From NCBI GenBank assembly GCA_944322925.1, contig CALUQM010000017.1, positions 1 to 42,432 on the forward strand: a DNA stretch of 42,432 nt. Reading direction: 5' to 3'. This DNA is from an uncultured Bacteroidales bacterium. GTDB taxonomy: Bacteria; Bacteroidota; Bacteroidia; Bacteroidales; UBA932. Position numbers and translations under genes: made by a program. The notes below the pieces were generated by a model that was not told where the DNA came from, made no database searches, and worked only from the letters and a program-made list of their open reading frames with translations. Of the stretch, positions 1 to 7,750 are shown piece after piece (position 1 is the stretch's first letter; every line of letters begins with the position of its first letter).

Positions 1-421
1 GCCTCAGGGATTCCACCCCCTCGTCATGCAGCCGCTGCGTCAGATTCCTGCGCAGTTCCTGATCTGCAGGAGGAAAGTCGTCCAGGCCGTCGCACAGTGC
101 GTCGATGTAGAAACCGGAACCGCCGGCCATCACTAAGGTATCGTGCCCCCTGGAAAAGAGATCTTCGATAAGTTTCAATGCCTCGATCTCATATTTTCCG
201 GCCGTGTACAGATCCCTGACTGAATGCGAATGGATAAAATAATGTCTGACCAGGGAAAGCTGTTCCGGATCCGGAACAGCCGTTCCGACAGTCATTTCAC
301 GGTAAATCTGCCTCGAATCGCAAGAAATGACGGGAGACCCGTATTTCAGAGCCTCCCGTATGCTGTAATCCGTTTTGCCGACGGCTGTCGGTCCAAGAAT
401 TATTATCAGTTTTCTGGCCAT
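1..421 (-). CDS. miaA: tRNA dimethylallyltransferase MiaA (N-terminal part, cut by window edge)
   Basis: MiaA transfers a dimethylallyl group from DMAPP to N6 of A37 in tRNAs that read UNN codons, in the cytoplasm. Reading leftward from the ATG at 421, the protein begins MARKLIIILGPTAVGKT, with the P-loop GPTAVGKT at residues 10-17. It continues with the family's SCDSRQIY segment (substrate Asp and Arg), then TVGTA, and a GGSGFYIDALCDGL segment. About 140 residues are visible; a full MiaA has roughly 300, so the C-terminal half lies outside the window. The start is 6 nt after the stop of the upstream pRiA4b-like gene, so the two are probably co-transcribed. Identity is secure from the motifs. 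Confidence 0.95.
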   Translation of the reverse strand, partial: MARKLIIILGPTAVGKTDYSIREALKYGSPVISCDSRQIYREMTVGTAVPDPEQLSLVRHYFIHSHSVRDLYTAGKYEIEALKLIEDLFSRGHDTLVMAGGSGFYIDALCDGLDDFPPADQELRRNLTQRLHDEGVESLR

Positions 422-427
422 GGAAGA

Positions 428-985
428 CTAAAGATCTTCTCCGTCTTCATCCTCATCGTAGATTTCCTCGGCCTCCTCGTTTCCGTCATCATCGTCGCCG
501 TCATCGTCGTCATCGTCGAAATCATCGTCTCCGGCATTCGACGAAGGTCCGTTTTTCTTGTCGTCCGGAAGATCCTCGTATGCGACGTATCCGTTCTCGA
601 ATTCGACGGGGTTCGGTCCCTTGGTCTCGACAAGAACCGGATAACTGGACTCGGAACTCGGCTGGGTTTCCCCTTCAAGGGTCACTATGACACTCTTTAT
701 ATTGGTAGTATCGTAGAAATAGACAAATGATCTGACACCGGCCTTCACGGTCTGACCTACAGTAACGGAATCGATAGTGCCCGCACCCAAATCGAAAATA
801 CCGTATTTCGCAACAACGGAACCGTTTTCATCCAAACCCTTGAACAGCACCAGCTGATCCTGGGGGAAATCCATGTCGGCTCTCATCTGCTTGTGAAACG
901 AATATAAAGTAGCGCCGGCCTTGACCTCGTATACTCTGGCAAATCCCTTTATGCCGGGAAGAGAAACCCTATATCTGAATACCAT
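428..985 (-). CDS. pRiA4b ORF-3-like protein with acidic Asp-rich tail
   Basis: This 185-residue protein of unknown role resembles the family named after plasmid pRiA4b ORF-3 (also annotated IS1096 passenger TnpR-like). The core (about residues 1-140, starting MVFRYRVSLPGIKGFAR) has the family's early R-x-x-x-(I/L)-P-G pattern and a later FxF/YxYD-like stretch (FVYFYD). The last 35 residues are almost all Asp, Glu and Gly, an unusually acidic, probably disordered tail. A longer reading frame extends upstream to 1042, but the ATG at 985 is preferred: a consensus -7 box lies at 1011-1018, so transcription should begin inside the longer frame. It is the first gene of a leftward unit with miaA. 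Despite the family name there is no sign of a mobile element here; function is unknown. Confidence 0.8.
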   Translation of the reverse strand: MVFRYRVSLPGIKGFARVYEVKAGATLYSFHKQMRADMDFPQDQLVLFKGLDENGSVVAKYGIFDLGAGTIDSVTVGQTVKAGVRSFVYFYDTTNIKSVIVTLEGETQPSSESSYPVLVETKGPNPVEFENGYVAYEDLPDDKKNGPSSNAGDDDFDDDDDDGDDDDGNEEAEEIYDEDEDGEDL

Positions 986-1010
986 GACTGTGTTTGATGT
1001 TACTGGGAAC

Positions 1011-1043
1011 CAAAGGTACAAAATATTTCCATGCCGTTGCAAA
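1011..1043 (-). promoter_or_regulatory. Bacteroidetes-type promoter for the pRiA4b-like gene and miaA
   Basis: On the minus strand TTTG (1040-1043) is separated by 21 nt from TACCTTTG (1011-1018), matching the Bacteroidetes consensus TTTG-N19..21-TAnnTTTG. Transcription should begin near 1004, giving a leader of about 20 nt to the ATG at 985. Confidence 0.7.
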
Positions 1044-1067
1044 ATAATATAAAAAACACTAATTTTG
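1036..1067 (+). promoter_or_regulatory. Probable promoter for yigZ-pyrB-pyrI
   Basis: A perfect -7 box TAATTTTG lies at 1060-1067, with a partial -33 box GTTG at 1036-1039 (spacer 20). The yigZ ATG is at 1073, so the transcript would start at or within a few bases of the start codon. It interleaves with the opposite-strand promoter at 1011-1043. Confidence 0.5.
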
Positions 1068-1072
1068 GAAAG

Positions 1073-1681
1073 ATGATCGACACCTTCAATAGCATTGCAG
1101 GCCCCTCACAGGGGCTTTTCAAGGACAATGGCAGCAGATTCATTGCCCTTGCCTATCCGGTCTCTACCGAAGAGGAAATCAAGTCCATCGTCACATCGCT
1201 GAAAAAGGAATATCACGATGCCAGACACCACTGCTATGCCTACAGGTTGGGATACAGGCGCGACGTTTTCAGGGCCAACGATGACGGGGAACCGTCATCC
1301 TCCGCTGGCCGGCCGATACTCGGCCAGATAGACTCTCTCGGACTCAGCGATGTCCTGGTAGTTGTCGTCAGATACTTCGGAGGCATCAAGCTGGGTATTC
1401 CGGGACTGATAAGGGCATATAAATGCGCTACCGCCGATGCCCTGAGCAAGGCCGAGATCATTCAAAAGACAGCTTCGATCAGATACAGGCTGTCTTTTGG
1501 GTATATGGACATGAACAATGTCATGAAAGTGATGAAAGACCTCGGACTTCCGGTATCGGGGCAGGACTTCGGCATGTCGTGCACCCTTGAAACCGACGTC
1601 AGGCTTACGCTTGCAGGTAAATTTGAAGAAATGATAGAAAACACGGGAGGCTGCTCCCTTGAAACGATAGGAAATTCATGA
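1073..1681 (+). CDS. yigZ: YigZ/IMPACT family protein
   Basis: This is a 202-residue member of the UPF0029/IMPACT family, two-domain cytosolic proteins whose eukaryotic relative IMPACT inhibits Gcn2; the bacterial role is not established. The N-terminal domain carries the family hallmarks: KDNGSRFIA near the start, H-H-C-Y-A-Y-R, then [14 protein letters not shown] and the [13 protein letters not shown] block. The C-terminal part is the smaller DUF1949-like domain. A frame to 1031 exists, but the ATG at 1073 fits the length of homologues and the promoter. The stop overlaps the pyrB start (ATGA at 1678-1681), implying translational coupling with pyrimidine synthesis. Confidence 0.9.
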   Translation: MIDTFNSIAGPSQGLFKDNGSRFIALAYPVSTEEEIKSIVTSLKKEYHDARHHCYAYRLGYRRDVFRANDDGEPSSSAGRPILGQIDSLGLSDVLVVVVRYFGGIKLGIPGLIRAYKCATADALSKAEIIQKTASIRYRLSFGYMDMNNVMKVMKDLGLPVSGQDFGMSCTLETDVRLTLAGKFEEMIENTGGCSLETIGNS

Positions 1682-2583
1682 ACAAAAGTCTTATTTCAAT
1701 CCAGGATTTCAGCAAGGAAGAAATCCTGCATGTACTTGAAACCGCAAAGGAATTCGAGCAGAACAGGACTCAGCACATCCTCGAAGGGAAAGTCATAGCC
1801 TGTATTTTCTTCGAGCCGTCCACAAGGACGAGACTGAGTTTCGAGACTGCCGTCAACAGGCTGGGAGCAAAGGTAATAGGCTTTTCCGATGCCTCGAATA
1901 CGAGTGTCAGCAAAGGAGAAACCCTGAAGGATACCATAAAGATGGTGTCGAACTATGTCGACATGATAATTATGAGGCATCCGCTGGAAGGCAGTTCGAG
2001 ATATGCTTCGGAAGTGTCGTCAGTACCTGTCGTCAATGCAGGGGACGGAGCCAACCAGCATCCGTCACAGACTCTTCTCGACCTTTACTCCATCATGCAG
2101 ACCCAGGGAAGGCTCGACCATCTGAAAATCAACATGGTAGGAGACCTCAAATACGGAAGGACGACCCATTCCCTGCTGCAGGCGATGTCGCATTTCGAAC
2201 CTGAATTCGTGTTCACGTCCCCGGACGAACTGAAAATGCCCGTGGAATACAAGGATTTCCTCGATGATAAAGGCATCAGATACACTGAAACCAACTCACT
2301 CGAAGAACATCTCGACGACTGCGACATCCTGTATATGACAAGAGTCCAGCAGGAGCGTTTCACGGATCCGATGGAATACGAAAAAGTCAAGGACGTCTAC
2401 AGACTTGAAGCATCAATGCTGGGCAATGTCAGAAAAAACATGAAGATACTGCATCCGCTCCCGAGAGTGAACGAAATCGATCAGGACGTGGACGACACCC
2501 CGTATGCCTATTATTTCAAGCAGGCTGAAAACGGGTTGTATGTAAGAATGGCTATAATTTCATACCTGTTGGGATACAGATAA
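1678..2583 (+). CDS. pyrB: Aspartate carbamoyltransferase catalytic chain PyrB
   Basis: PyrB condenses carbamoyl phosphate with L-aspartate to carbamoyl-aspartate, the committed step of pyrimidine synthesis. At 301 residues it has the expected length. Visible motifs are the carbamoyl-phosphate loop [13 protein letters not shown] (STRTR at 48-52), [11 protein letters not shown] in the middle, and the aspartate-side [10 protein letters not shown] near 260. It overlaps yigZ by 4 bp and is followed 12 nt later by pyrI, so catalytic and regulatory chains are made from one message and should form the E. coli-type c6r6 holoenzyme. Confidence 0.98.
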   Translation: MNKSLISIQDFSKEEILHVLETAKEFEQNRTQHILEGKVIACIFFEPSTRTRLSFETAVNRLGAKVIGFSDASNTSVSKGETLKDTIKMVSNYVDMIIMRHPLEGSSRYASEVSSVPVVNAGDGANQHPSQTLLDLYSIMQTQGRLDHLKINMVGDLKYGRTTHSLLQAMSHFEPEFVFTSPDELKMPVEYKDFLDDKGIRYTETNSLEEHLDDCDILYMTRVQQERFTDPMEYEKVKDVYRLEASMLGNVRKNMKILHPLPRVNEIDQDVDDTPYAYYFKQAENGLYVRMAIISYLLGYR

Positions 2584-2595
2584 AAGGAAAGATTT

Positions 2596-3054
2596 ATGGA
2601 AAACGTAAACAAGGAGCTGAAAGTAAGCGCGCTCGAAAACGGAACCGTTCTCGACCACATACCTGCTGAAAATGTCTACAAGGCCCTCGACATATTGAAT
2701 CTGAAAGGCATAGAAAACCCTATCACCATCGGCATCAATCTGAACAGCAAGCTGTACGGCAGGAAGGGCATAATCAAGATTGCGGACAGATTTTTCGAAG
2801 ATGACGAACTGAACAGACTGGCCCTGATTGCACCTCACGCCACGGTAAATATCATAAGGAACTTCCAGGTGGTGGAAAAACGCAAGCTCTCCATGCCGGA
2901 CAGAATCGAAGGCATTGCCAGGTGCATGAATCCGAAATGTATAACGAACCACCAGCCGGTCATGACAAGATTCAAGGTCATCGAAGAAAACGGCGAGATA
3001 TCGCTTCTGTGCCATTACTGCGAAAAGCGTTCGGATATCAAAAGTCTGTTTTAG
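2596..3054 (+). CDS. pyrI: Aspartate carbamoyltransferase regulatory chain PyrI
   Basis: PyrI is the nucleotide-binding allosteric chain that joins PyrB trimers and mediates feedback by CTP/ATP. It is 152 residues long, the E. coli size. The N-terminal allosteric domain is followed by a zinc domain with four cysteines at 110, 115, 139 and 142 (CMNPKC and CHYC). All four zinc ligands are intact, so a functional holoenzyme interface is expected. It lies directly behind pyrB. The 41 bp to serC hold no recognised promoter or terminator. Confidence 0.97.
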   Translation: MENVNKELKVSALENGTVLDHIPAENVYKALDILNLKGIENPITIGINLNSKLYGRKGIIKIADRFFEDDELNRLALIAPHATVNIIRNFQVVEKRKLSMPDRIEGIARCMNPKCITNHQPVMTRFKVIEENGEISLLCHYCEKRSDIKSLF

Positions 3055-3095
3055 TAAAATAATTATTATATTTAACGACAATTAATGAAATAGTT

Positions 3096-4169
3096 ATGAA
3101 AAAAGTTCACAATTTTTACGCCGGCCCATGCGTCCTTCCCGGACAGGCCGTCGAAAAAGCCATCGAGGCACTCAAGGATTTCAAGGGGACAGGGGTCCCT
3201 GTCATCAGCATTTCCCACAGATCCAAGGAGTGGGTACAGGTGATGGATGAATGCCGTGCGCTATGGAAGGAACTTTTACATATTCCGGACACTCACGAAG
3301 TACTGTTCATGGGCGGAGGCGCAAGCCTGCAGTTCCTCTGCGTCGCCATGAACTTCCTCGAGAAAAAAGCCGGCTATCTTGAAACTGGAGTATGGGCGAA
3401 AAAAGCCCTTAAAGAAGCCAAGGGCATAGGAGAAGCGTATGCCGTGGCATCTTCCGCAGACACTACCTTCAGCTATATTCCCAAAGGATACGAAATACCG
3501 GAAGATCTGGACTACTTCCACATTACCTCGAACAACACGATTTACGGTACTGAAATAAAGGAAGACATCGACTCCCCTGTTCCGCTTATAGCAGACATGT
3601 CTTCCGACATCATGAGCCGTCCGCGCGACATCAGCAAATATGCACTGATATACGGAGGTGCACAGAAAAACGTAGGTCCTGCGGGAGTGGCATTTGCCAT
3701 AATCAGAAAAGACGCCCTCGGCAAGGTAAGCAGGTACATTCCGACAATGCTGAACTACCAGACATACATAGACAGCGGTTCGATGTTCAATACTCCGCCG
3801 GTATTCGCCATCTATGTAATGTACGAAACGCTTTCATGGCTTAAAGGCATAGGCGGAGTCGAGGCTGTCCACAGGATAAACAGGGAAAAGGCCGATCTGC
3901 TCTACGCCGAAATCGACAGGAATCCGCTTTTCACCGGTACTGCGGCCAAAGAGGACCGTTCCGACATGAACGTATGCTTCGTCATGGCTCCGGGATACGA
4001 GAATCTCCAGGATGATTTTCTCGAGTTCGCCAAGAAGCAGGGCATGGTCGGCATAAAGGGCCACAGGTCTGTCGGAGGTTTCAGGGCCTCGATCTACAAT
4101 GCCTGCCCTGTCGAAAGCGTACAGGCTCTCATCAAATGTATGCAGGAATATGAATCCATGAAAAAATAG
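3096..4169 (+). CDS. serC: Phosphoserine aminotransferase SerC
   Basis: SerC is a PLP enzyme converting 3-phosphohydroxypyruvate and glutamate to O-phosphoserine (step two of serine synthesis); it can also serve pyridoxal phosphate synthesis. The protein has 357 residues and starts [11 protein letters not shown], a family signature. [10 protein letters not shown] lies at about 71-80, and the PLP lysine is K191 in [12 protein letters not shown]. serA follows after 7 nt and a DUF1015 gene after that, a serC-serA-DUF1015 cluster that is common in Bacteroidetes. Confidence 0.98.
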   Translation: MKKVHNFYAGPCVLPGQAVEKAIEALKDFKGTGVPVISISHRSKEWVQVMDECRALWKELLHIPDTHEVLFMGGGASLQFLCVAMNFLEKKAGYLETGVWAKKALKEAKGIGEAYAVASSADTTFSYIPKGYEIPEDLDYFHITSNNTIYGTEIKEDIDSPVPLIADMSSDIMSRPRDISKYALIYGGAQKNVGPAGVAFAIIRKDALGKVSRYIPTMLNYQTYIDSGSMFNTPPVFAIYVMYETLSWLKGIGGVEAVHRINREKADLLYAEIDRNPLFTGTAAKEDRSDMNVCFVMAPGYENLQDDFLEFAKKQGMVGIKGHRSVGGFRASIYNACPVESVQALIKCMQEYESMKK

Positions 4170-4176
4170 CAGAACC

Positions 4177-5097
4177 ATGATTATACTGATAGCAACGGAA
4201 AAACCGTTTGCGGCCGCTGCCGTAAGCGGAATGAAGGAAATAGCCGCGAAGGCCGGGCATGAAGTCAGGCTTCTCGAAAAATACGGTTCAAAGGATGAAC
4301 TGCTGGCAGCTGTCGCCGACGTCGACGCACTCATAGTAAGGTCGGACAAGGTCACGGCTGAAGTCATAGCCGCCGCCAAAGAACTGAAAATTGTCGTCAG
4401 GGCCGGTGCGGGATATGACAATATCGACCTGGAAGCATGCACGGCGAGAAACATAGTAGCGATGAACACTCCGGGACAGAATGCCAATGCTGTCGCGGAG
4501 CTTGCCATAGCCATGATGATATTCATGTCGCGCAATCAGTTCACACCGGGGACGGGCAGTGAAATCAAAGGTAAAAAACTCGGAATACAGGCCTATGGCA
4601 ACGTAGGGAAACTGGTCGCTGCAAAAGCCATCGGAATGGGTATGGAGGTCATGGCATTCGACCCGTACGTTCCTGCAGAGACAATGGAAAATGACGGGGT
4701 CGTTCCGGCAAGTTCCCTGAAACAGATGTACAGGGAATGCAATTTCATATCCCTGCATATTCCGGCTACGCCGCAGACAAAAGGCTCGATCGGCTACGAT
4801 CTCATCACGCAGATGCCTGTGGGCGGATGCCTGCTGAACACTGCCAGAAAGGAAGTCATCAATGAAGCCGAACTCGACAAGGCTCTGACAGACAGGCCGG
4901 ATATCAGATACATAACCGACATTGCAGCCGACATGCAGTCAGAACTGAATGAAAAATACGGTAAAAGAGTGTTTGCGACTCCGAAAAAAATGGGAGCTGA
5001 AACAGCCGAGGCCAACATCAATGCCGGACTTGCGGCAGCATCGCAGATAGTCGACTTCTTCGCTACCGGCAATACGAAATTCAAGGTCAACAAATAG
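4177..5097 (+). CDS. serA: D-3-phosphoglycerate dehydrogenase SerA, short form
   Basis: SerA oxidises 3-phosphoglycerate to 3-phosphohydroxypyruvate with NAD, the entry step of serine synthesis. At 306 residues it has only the two core domains, with no intervening or ACT domain, so serine feedback through an ACT domain is not expected. The Rossmann loop reads AYGNVG (139-144), with alanine in place of the first glycine, followed by D162. Active-site R224 is present in NTAR. The usual catalytic histidine (TPH in most relatives) is lysine 270 in TPKKMGAETAEAN. The same change is reported for the Entamoeba enzyme and, as far as I recall, is typical of Bacteroidetes, so this looks like a lineage form and not a broken gene. 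Confidence 0.95.
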   Translation: MIILIATEKPFAAAAVSGMKEIAAKAGHEVRLLEKYGSKDELLAAVADVDALIVRSDKVTAEVIAAAKELKIVVRAGAGYDNIDLEACTARNIVAMNTPGQNANAVAELAIAMMIFMSRNQFTPGTGSEIKGKKLGIQAYGNVGKLVAAKAIGMGMEVMAFDPYVPAETMENDGVVPASSLKQMYRECNFISLHIPATPQTKGSIGYDLITQMPVGGCLLNTARKEVINEAELDKALTDRPDIRYITDIAADMQSELNEKYGKRVFATPKKMGAETAEANINAGLAAASQIVDFFATGNTKFKVNK

Positions 5098-5101
5098 TCT
5101 T

Positions 5102-6340
5102 ATGGTACGGATCAAGCCATTTGCAGCCATTCGGCCGCCCAGGGAGATAGTTGAAGAAGTCGCATCAAGACCATACGATGTCCTCAACTCGAGGGAGGCG
5201 AAAGCCGAAGCATCGGAAAAGTCACTCCTGCATATCACCAGACCCGAAATCGATTTCGAACCCATGGTCGACGAACACAGCAGGGAAGCATACTCCAAGG
5301 CCGTGGAGAACTTCAGGCTGTGGCAGGAAAAAGGCTGGCTGGTTCAGGACAAAAAGCCCTGCTACTATGTCTATGCCCAGACCATGAACGGGAAGACGCA
5401 ATACGGCCTGGTACTGTGCGCCCATACCGATGATTATTCCGAAGGCCGCATAAAGAAGCACGAACTCACGAGAAAGGACAAGGAAGACGACAGAATGATA
5501 CATGTCAGACTCCAGAATGCCAATATCGAACCTGTCTTCTTTTCATATCCCGACAATGCCGAAATCGACAGCATCGTAAGTGCCCGGACCGCCGGGACTC
5601 CCGAATACGATTTCACCGCCGAGGACGGTTTCGGGCACCGCTTCTGGATTATAGACGACGATCCGACCATAGAGCGCATCACCCGGATTTTCAAGGACAT
5701 TCCGGCTTTCTACGTGGCTGACGGACATCATAGGACTGCAGCGGCGGCGAGAGTCGGAGCGGAAAAGCGTCTCGGCAATCCGGAGCATACCGGAGATGAA
5801 GAATACAATTTCTTCCTTGCCGTGGCCTTCCCTGAAAGCCAGCTTACGATCATAGACTACAACCGCGTCGTAAAAGACCTTAACGGGCTGAGTCCGGAAG
5901 AATTCATTGCGGCTCTTGAAACGGATTTCACTGTCGAAGAAAAGGGCGCTGAAATCTACAAACCGGACCATCTCCATAATTTTTCGATGTATCTTGACGG
6001 GAAATGGTATTCTCTCGAGGCCAAAGCGGGCAGATACGACGATTCAGACCCCATAGGCGTCCTCGACGTGACAATACTGTCCGATCTTGTCCTCGACAGG
6101 ATTCTCGGAATCAAGGATCTGAGGACCGACAGGAGAATAGATTTTGTCGGAGGCATCAGGGGTCTTGGAGAATTGTCGGACAGAGTCGACAGCGGCGAGA
6201 TGGCAGTTGCATTCGCCCTGTACCCGGTATCCATGAAACAGATTGTGGACATCGCCGACTCGGGAAACATCATGCCGCCGAAGACGACATGGTTCGAACC
6301 TAAGCTCCGCAGCGGACTGGCGATACATAAACTCGAATAA
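5102..6340 (+). CDS. DUF1015 protein with DGHHR motif, in the serine operon
   Basis: This is a 412-residue protein of the DUF1015 family, whose biochemical role is not settled as far as I know. The N-terminus starts KPFAAIRPP and VASRPYDVLN, both family marks. A KEDDR cluster lies near 127-131. The most conserved stretch is FYVADGHHRTAAAA, with DGHHR at 207-211. It resembles the G-x-H-R type loop of the ParB/sulfiredoxin fold, which includes free-serine kinases (SerK, SbnI). It starts 5 nt after serA, which ties it to serine metabolism. A role in making, using or sensing O-phosphoserine is my inference. No signal peptide or membrane segment is seen. A strong hairpin terminator follows. Confidence 0.85.
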   Translation: MVRIKPFAAIRPPREIVEEVASRPYDVLNSREAKAEASEKSLLHITRPEIDFEPMVDEHSREAYSKAVENFRLWQEKGWLVQDKKPCYYVYAQTMNGKTQYGLVLCAHTDDYSEGRIKKHELTRKDKEDDRMIHVRLQNANIEPVFFSYPDNAEIDSIVSARTAGTPEYDFTAEDGFGHRFWIIDDDPTIERITRIFKDIPAFYVADGHHRTAAAARVGAEKRLGNPEHTGDEEYNFFLAVAFPESQLTIIDYNRVVKDLNGLSPEEFIAALETDFTVEEKGAEIYKPDHLHNFSMYLDGKWYSLEAKAGRYDDSDPIGVLDVTILSDLVLDRILGIKDLRTDRRIDFVGGIRGLGELSDRVDSGEMAVAFALYPVSMKQIVDIADSGNIMPPKTTWFEPKLRSGLAIHKLE

Positions 6341-6362
6341 AAACGACGCCCGGTATCCAAAA

Positions 6363-6436
6363 GGAAACGGCTCCTGCCTTGCTGTATCGATCGCTGGTTA
6401 CAGACAAAGGCAGGAGCCGATCTTTTTTCCGTTTCC
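6363..6436. terminator. Bidirectional intrinsic terminator between DUF1015 and the sugar transporter
   Basis: A 12-bp perfect stem pairs GGCTCCTGCCTT (6369-6380) with AAGGCAGGAGCC (6407-6418). T6 at 6423-6428 follows on the plus strand. An outer arm GGAAACGG (6363-6370) can pair with CCGTTTCC (6429-6436), and an inner CTGTA/TACAG stem sits in the loop. It lies between convergent genes. Confidence 0.85.
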
Positions 6437-6440
6437 GGAA

Positions 6441-7733
6441 CTACTGCACGGGAATCTTCCTGTTCACATTCTTGTACCCGGTCGAACCGTAATACATCAG
6501 GTAACCAAGACACAGGATTATGAGCCAGAATGAAGCCCGGCAACCCACGAAATCTGCAAGCAGACCCTGAAGCAGCGGAACGATACCCCCTCCGCAGACC
6601 ATCATCATGAAAAATCCGGTCGCGGTAGAAGTATATTTTCCGAGTCCCTCTACTGAAAGATTGTAGATGTTGCCCCACATCACGGATGTGAAAAGTCCTG
6701 TCAGGACGAGGAAAACGATGTTTACGGGGATATTCCCGAGGCTGTACCGGCCCACCGAAATGGTGATCTTTTCCGGAGTGAAAATCGTAATCAGTATCAG
6801 AATCATCGCCATCACCGAAGAGAACTGAAGCATGTCGCGGCTCGAGAACTTCGAACCGAGAGTTCCTCCTACAAGACGGCCGACGAACATGAAGAACCAG
6901 TAAAATGCTACTATCGCCCCTGCGGACGGAGGCGTAACCCCTACCTCGTGGATAAGGTAGATATTGGTCATGTTGGCAATACTTACCTCTATGCCTGTGT
7001 AAAGGAAAACGGCGACCGAACCGAGTATGAAATGCCGGAACGAGAAACAACTGTATTTCTCTTCCCGGTTGCCGATAATCTGCTGCAGGGCATCCCTGGT
7101 TTCGAATGTCTCGGCTTCCGGGATATCTACGAACAATATCGCCAGTATGGCTACCGCAAATATGGAGACGAGAATAATGAACATCGGGTTGACGTCGGCA
7201 ATTTCGAAATGAGGATGTTCGCCGGCAGCCAACGCGCCTGCAGAACGTCCCATCAGGAATCCTACGACGAAAGGTACGATGGTAGCCGCAATCGAGTTGA
7301 GGGACCCACCCCACTGTATCAGCTGGTTACCCTTCTTTCCGCCGCCTCCGAGCGAATTCAGCAGAGGATTGACGACCGCATTAAGCATGCACATCGAAAA
7401 TCCGGCTACGAAAGCTCCTGTAAAATACAGCCAGAGGCCTCTCGAAATCTGCCCGGAGAAAAACATGAGGCCGATACCGATTATGCCGACAGTGGCCGCA
7501 ACGAGAAGCGAAAACTTGTAACCGTACTTCTTGAGCATAAGACCTGCCGGGATACCCATGCAGAAATATGCAATGAAGTTGGCGAAATTGCCGAGCTGGG
7601 CCACTCCGACCGAAACGTCATACTGGGACATCAGTATCGCACCCAGTGGATTCTGCAGTCCTGTCACGAACGCTATCATGAAGAAAAGCAGATATGACAG
7701 GACGATTACAGGCAAATACTTTCTGATTTTCAT
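6441..7733 (-). CDS. FucP-type sugar:proton symporter (MFS), first of two paralogues
   Basis: This 430-residue inner-membrane transporter of the FucP/glucose-galactose branch of the major facilitator superfamily has about 12 hydrophobic segments. Early residues read FVTGLQNPLGAI, then a GLMLKKYGYK loop after TM2 and the branch-typical GGGGKKGNQLIQWGGS segment near 120-140. The ATG at 7733 is used; the frame runs upstream to 7841 but would overlap the ROK kinase and lacks an ATG. It lies 17 nt after the ROK gene. The second transporter at 8753-10213 shares these motifs, so the two arose by duplication. The substrate is likely a hexose or N-acetylhexosamine but is not determinable here. Confidence 0.9.
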   Translation of the reverse strand: MKIRKYLPVIVLSYLLFFMIAFVTGLQNPLGAILMSQYDVSVGVAQLGNFANFIAYFCMGIPAGLMLKKYGYKFSLLVAATVGIIGIGLMFFSGQISRGLWLYFTGAFVAGFSMCMLNAVVNPLLNSLGGGGKKGNQLIQWGGSLNSIAATIVPFVVGFLMGRSAGALAAGEHPHFEIADVNPMFIILVSIFAVAILAILFVDIPEAETFETRDALQQIIGNREEKYSCFSFRHFILGSVAVFLYTGIEVSIANMTNIYLIHEVGVTPPSAGAIVAFYWFFMFVGRLVGGTLGSKFSSRDMLQFSSVMAMILILITIFTPEKITISVGRYSLGNIPVNIVFLVLTGLFTSVMWGNIYNLSVEGLGKYTSTATGFFMMMVCGGGIVPLLQGLLADFVGCRASFWLIILCLGYLMYYGSTGYKNVNRKIPVQ

Positions 7734-7750
7734 AGAACCCGTTAAAGATA

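Noticed and set aside
440-540. Short tandem-like tcg/tca repeats
   Set aside because: They are explained by the run of Asp codons in the gene on the minus strand, not an independent microsatellite or regulatory repeat.
224-730. Plus-strand ORF of 168 codons
   Set aside because: It is antisense to miaA and to the acidic tail of the pRiA4b-like gene; the translation is Val/Ile-rich because it mirrors Asp codons, and no family is recognisable.
428-985. Mobile element suggested by the IS1096-passenger family name
   Set aside because: No transposase, terminal inverted repeat or target duplication is visible, and the gene sits in a promoter-driven unit with miaA.
5956-7314. Minus-strand ORF of 452 codons
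   Set aside because: It crosses the terminator at 6363-6436 and is an out-of-frame reading over the MFS gene and the DUF1015 antisense; composition is Arg/Ser/Pro-rich with no motif.
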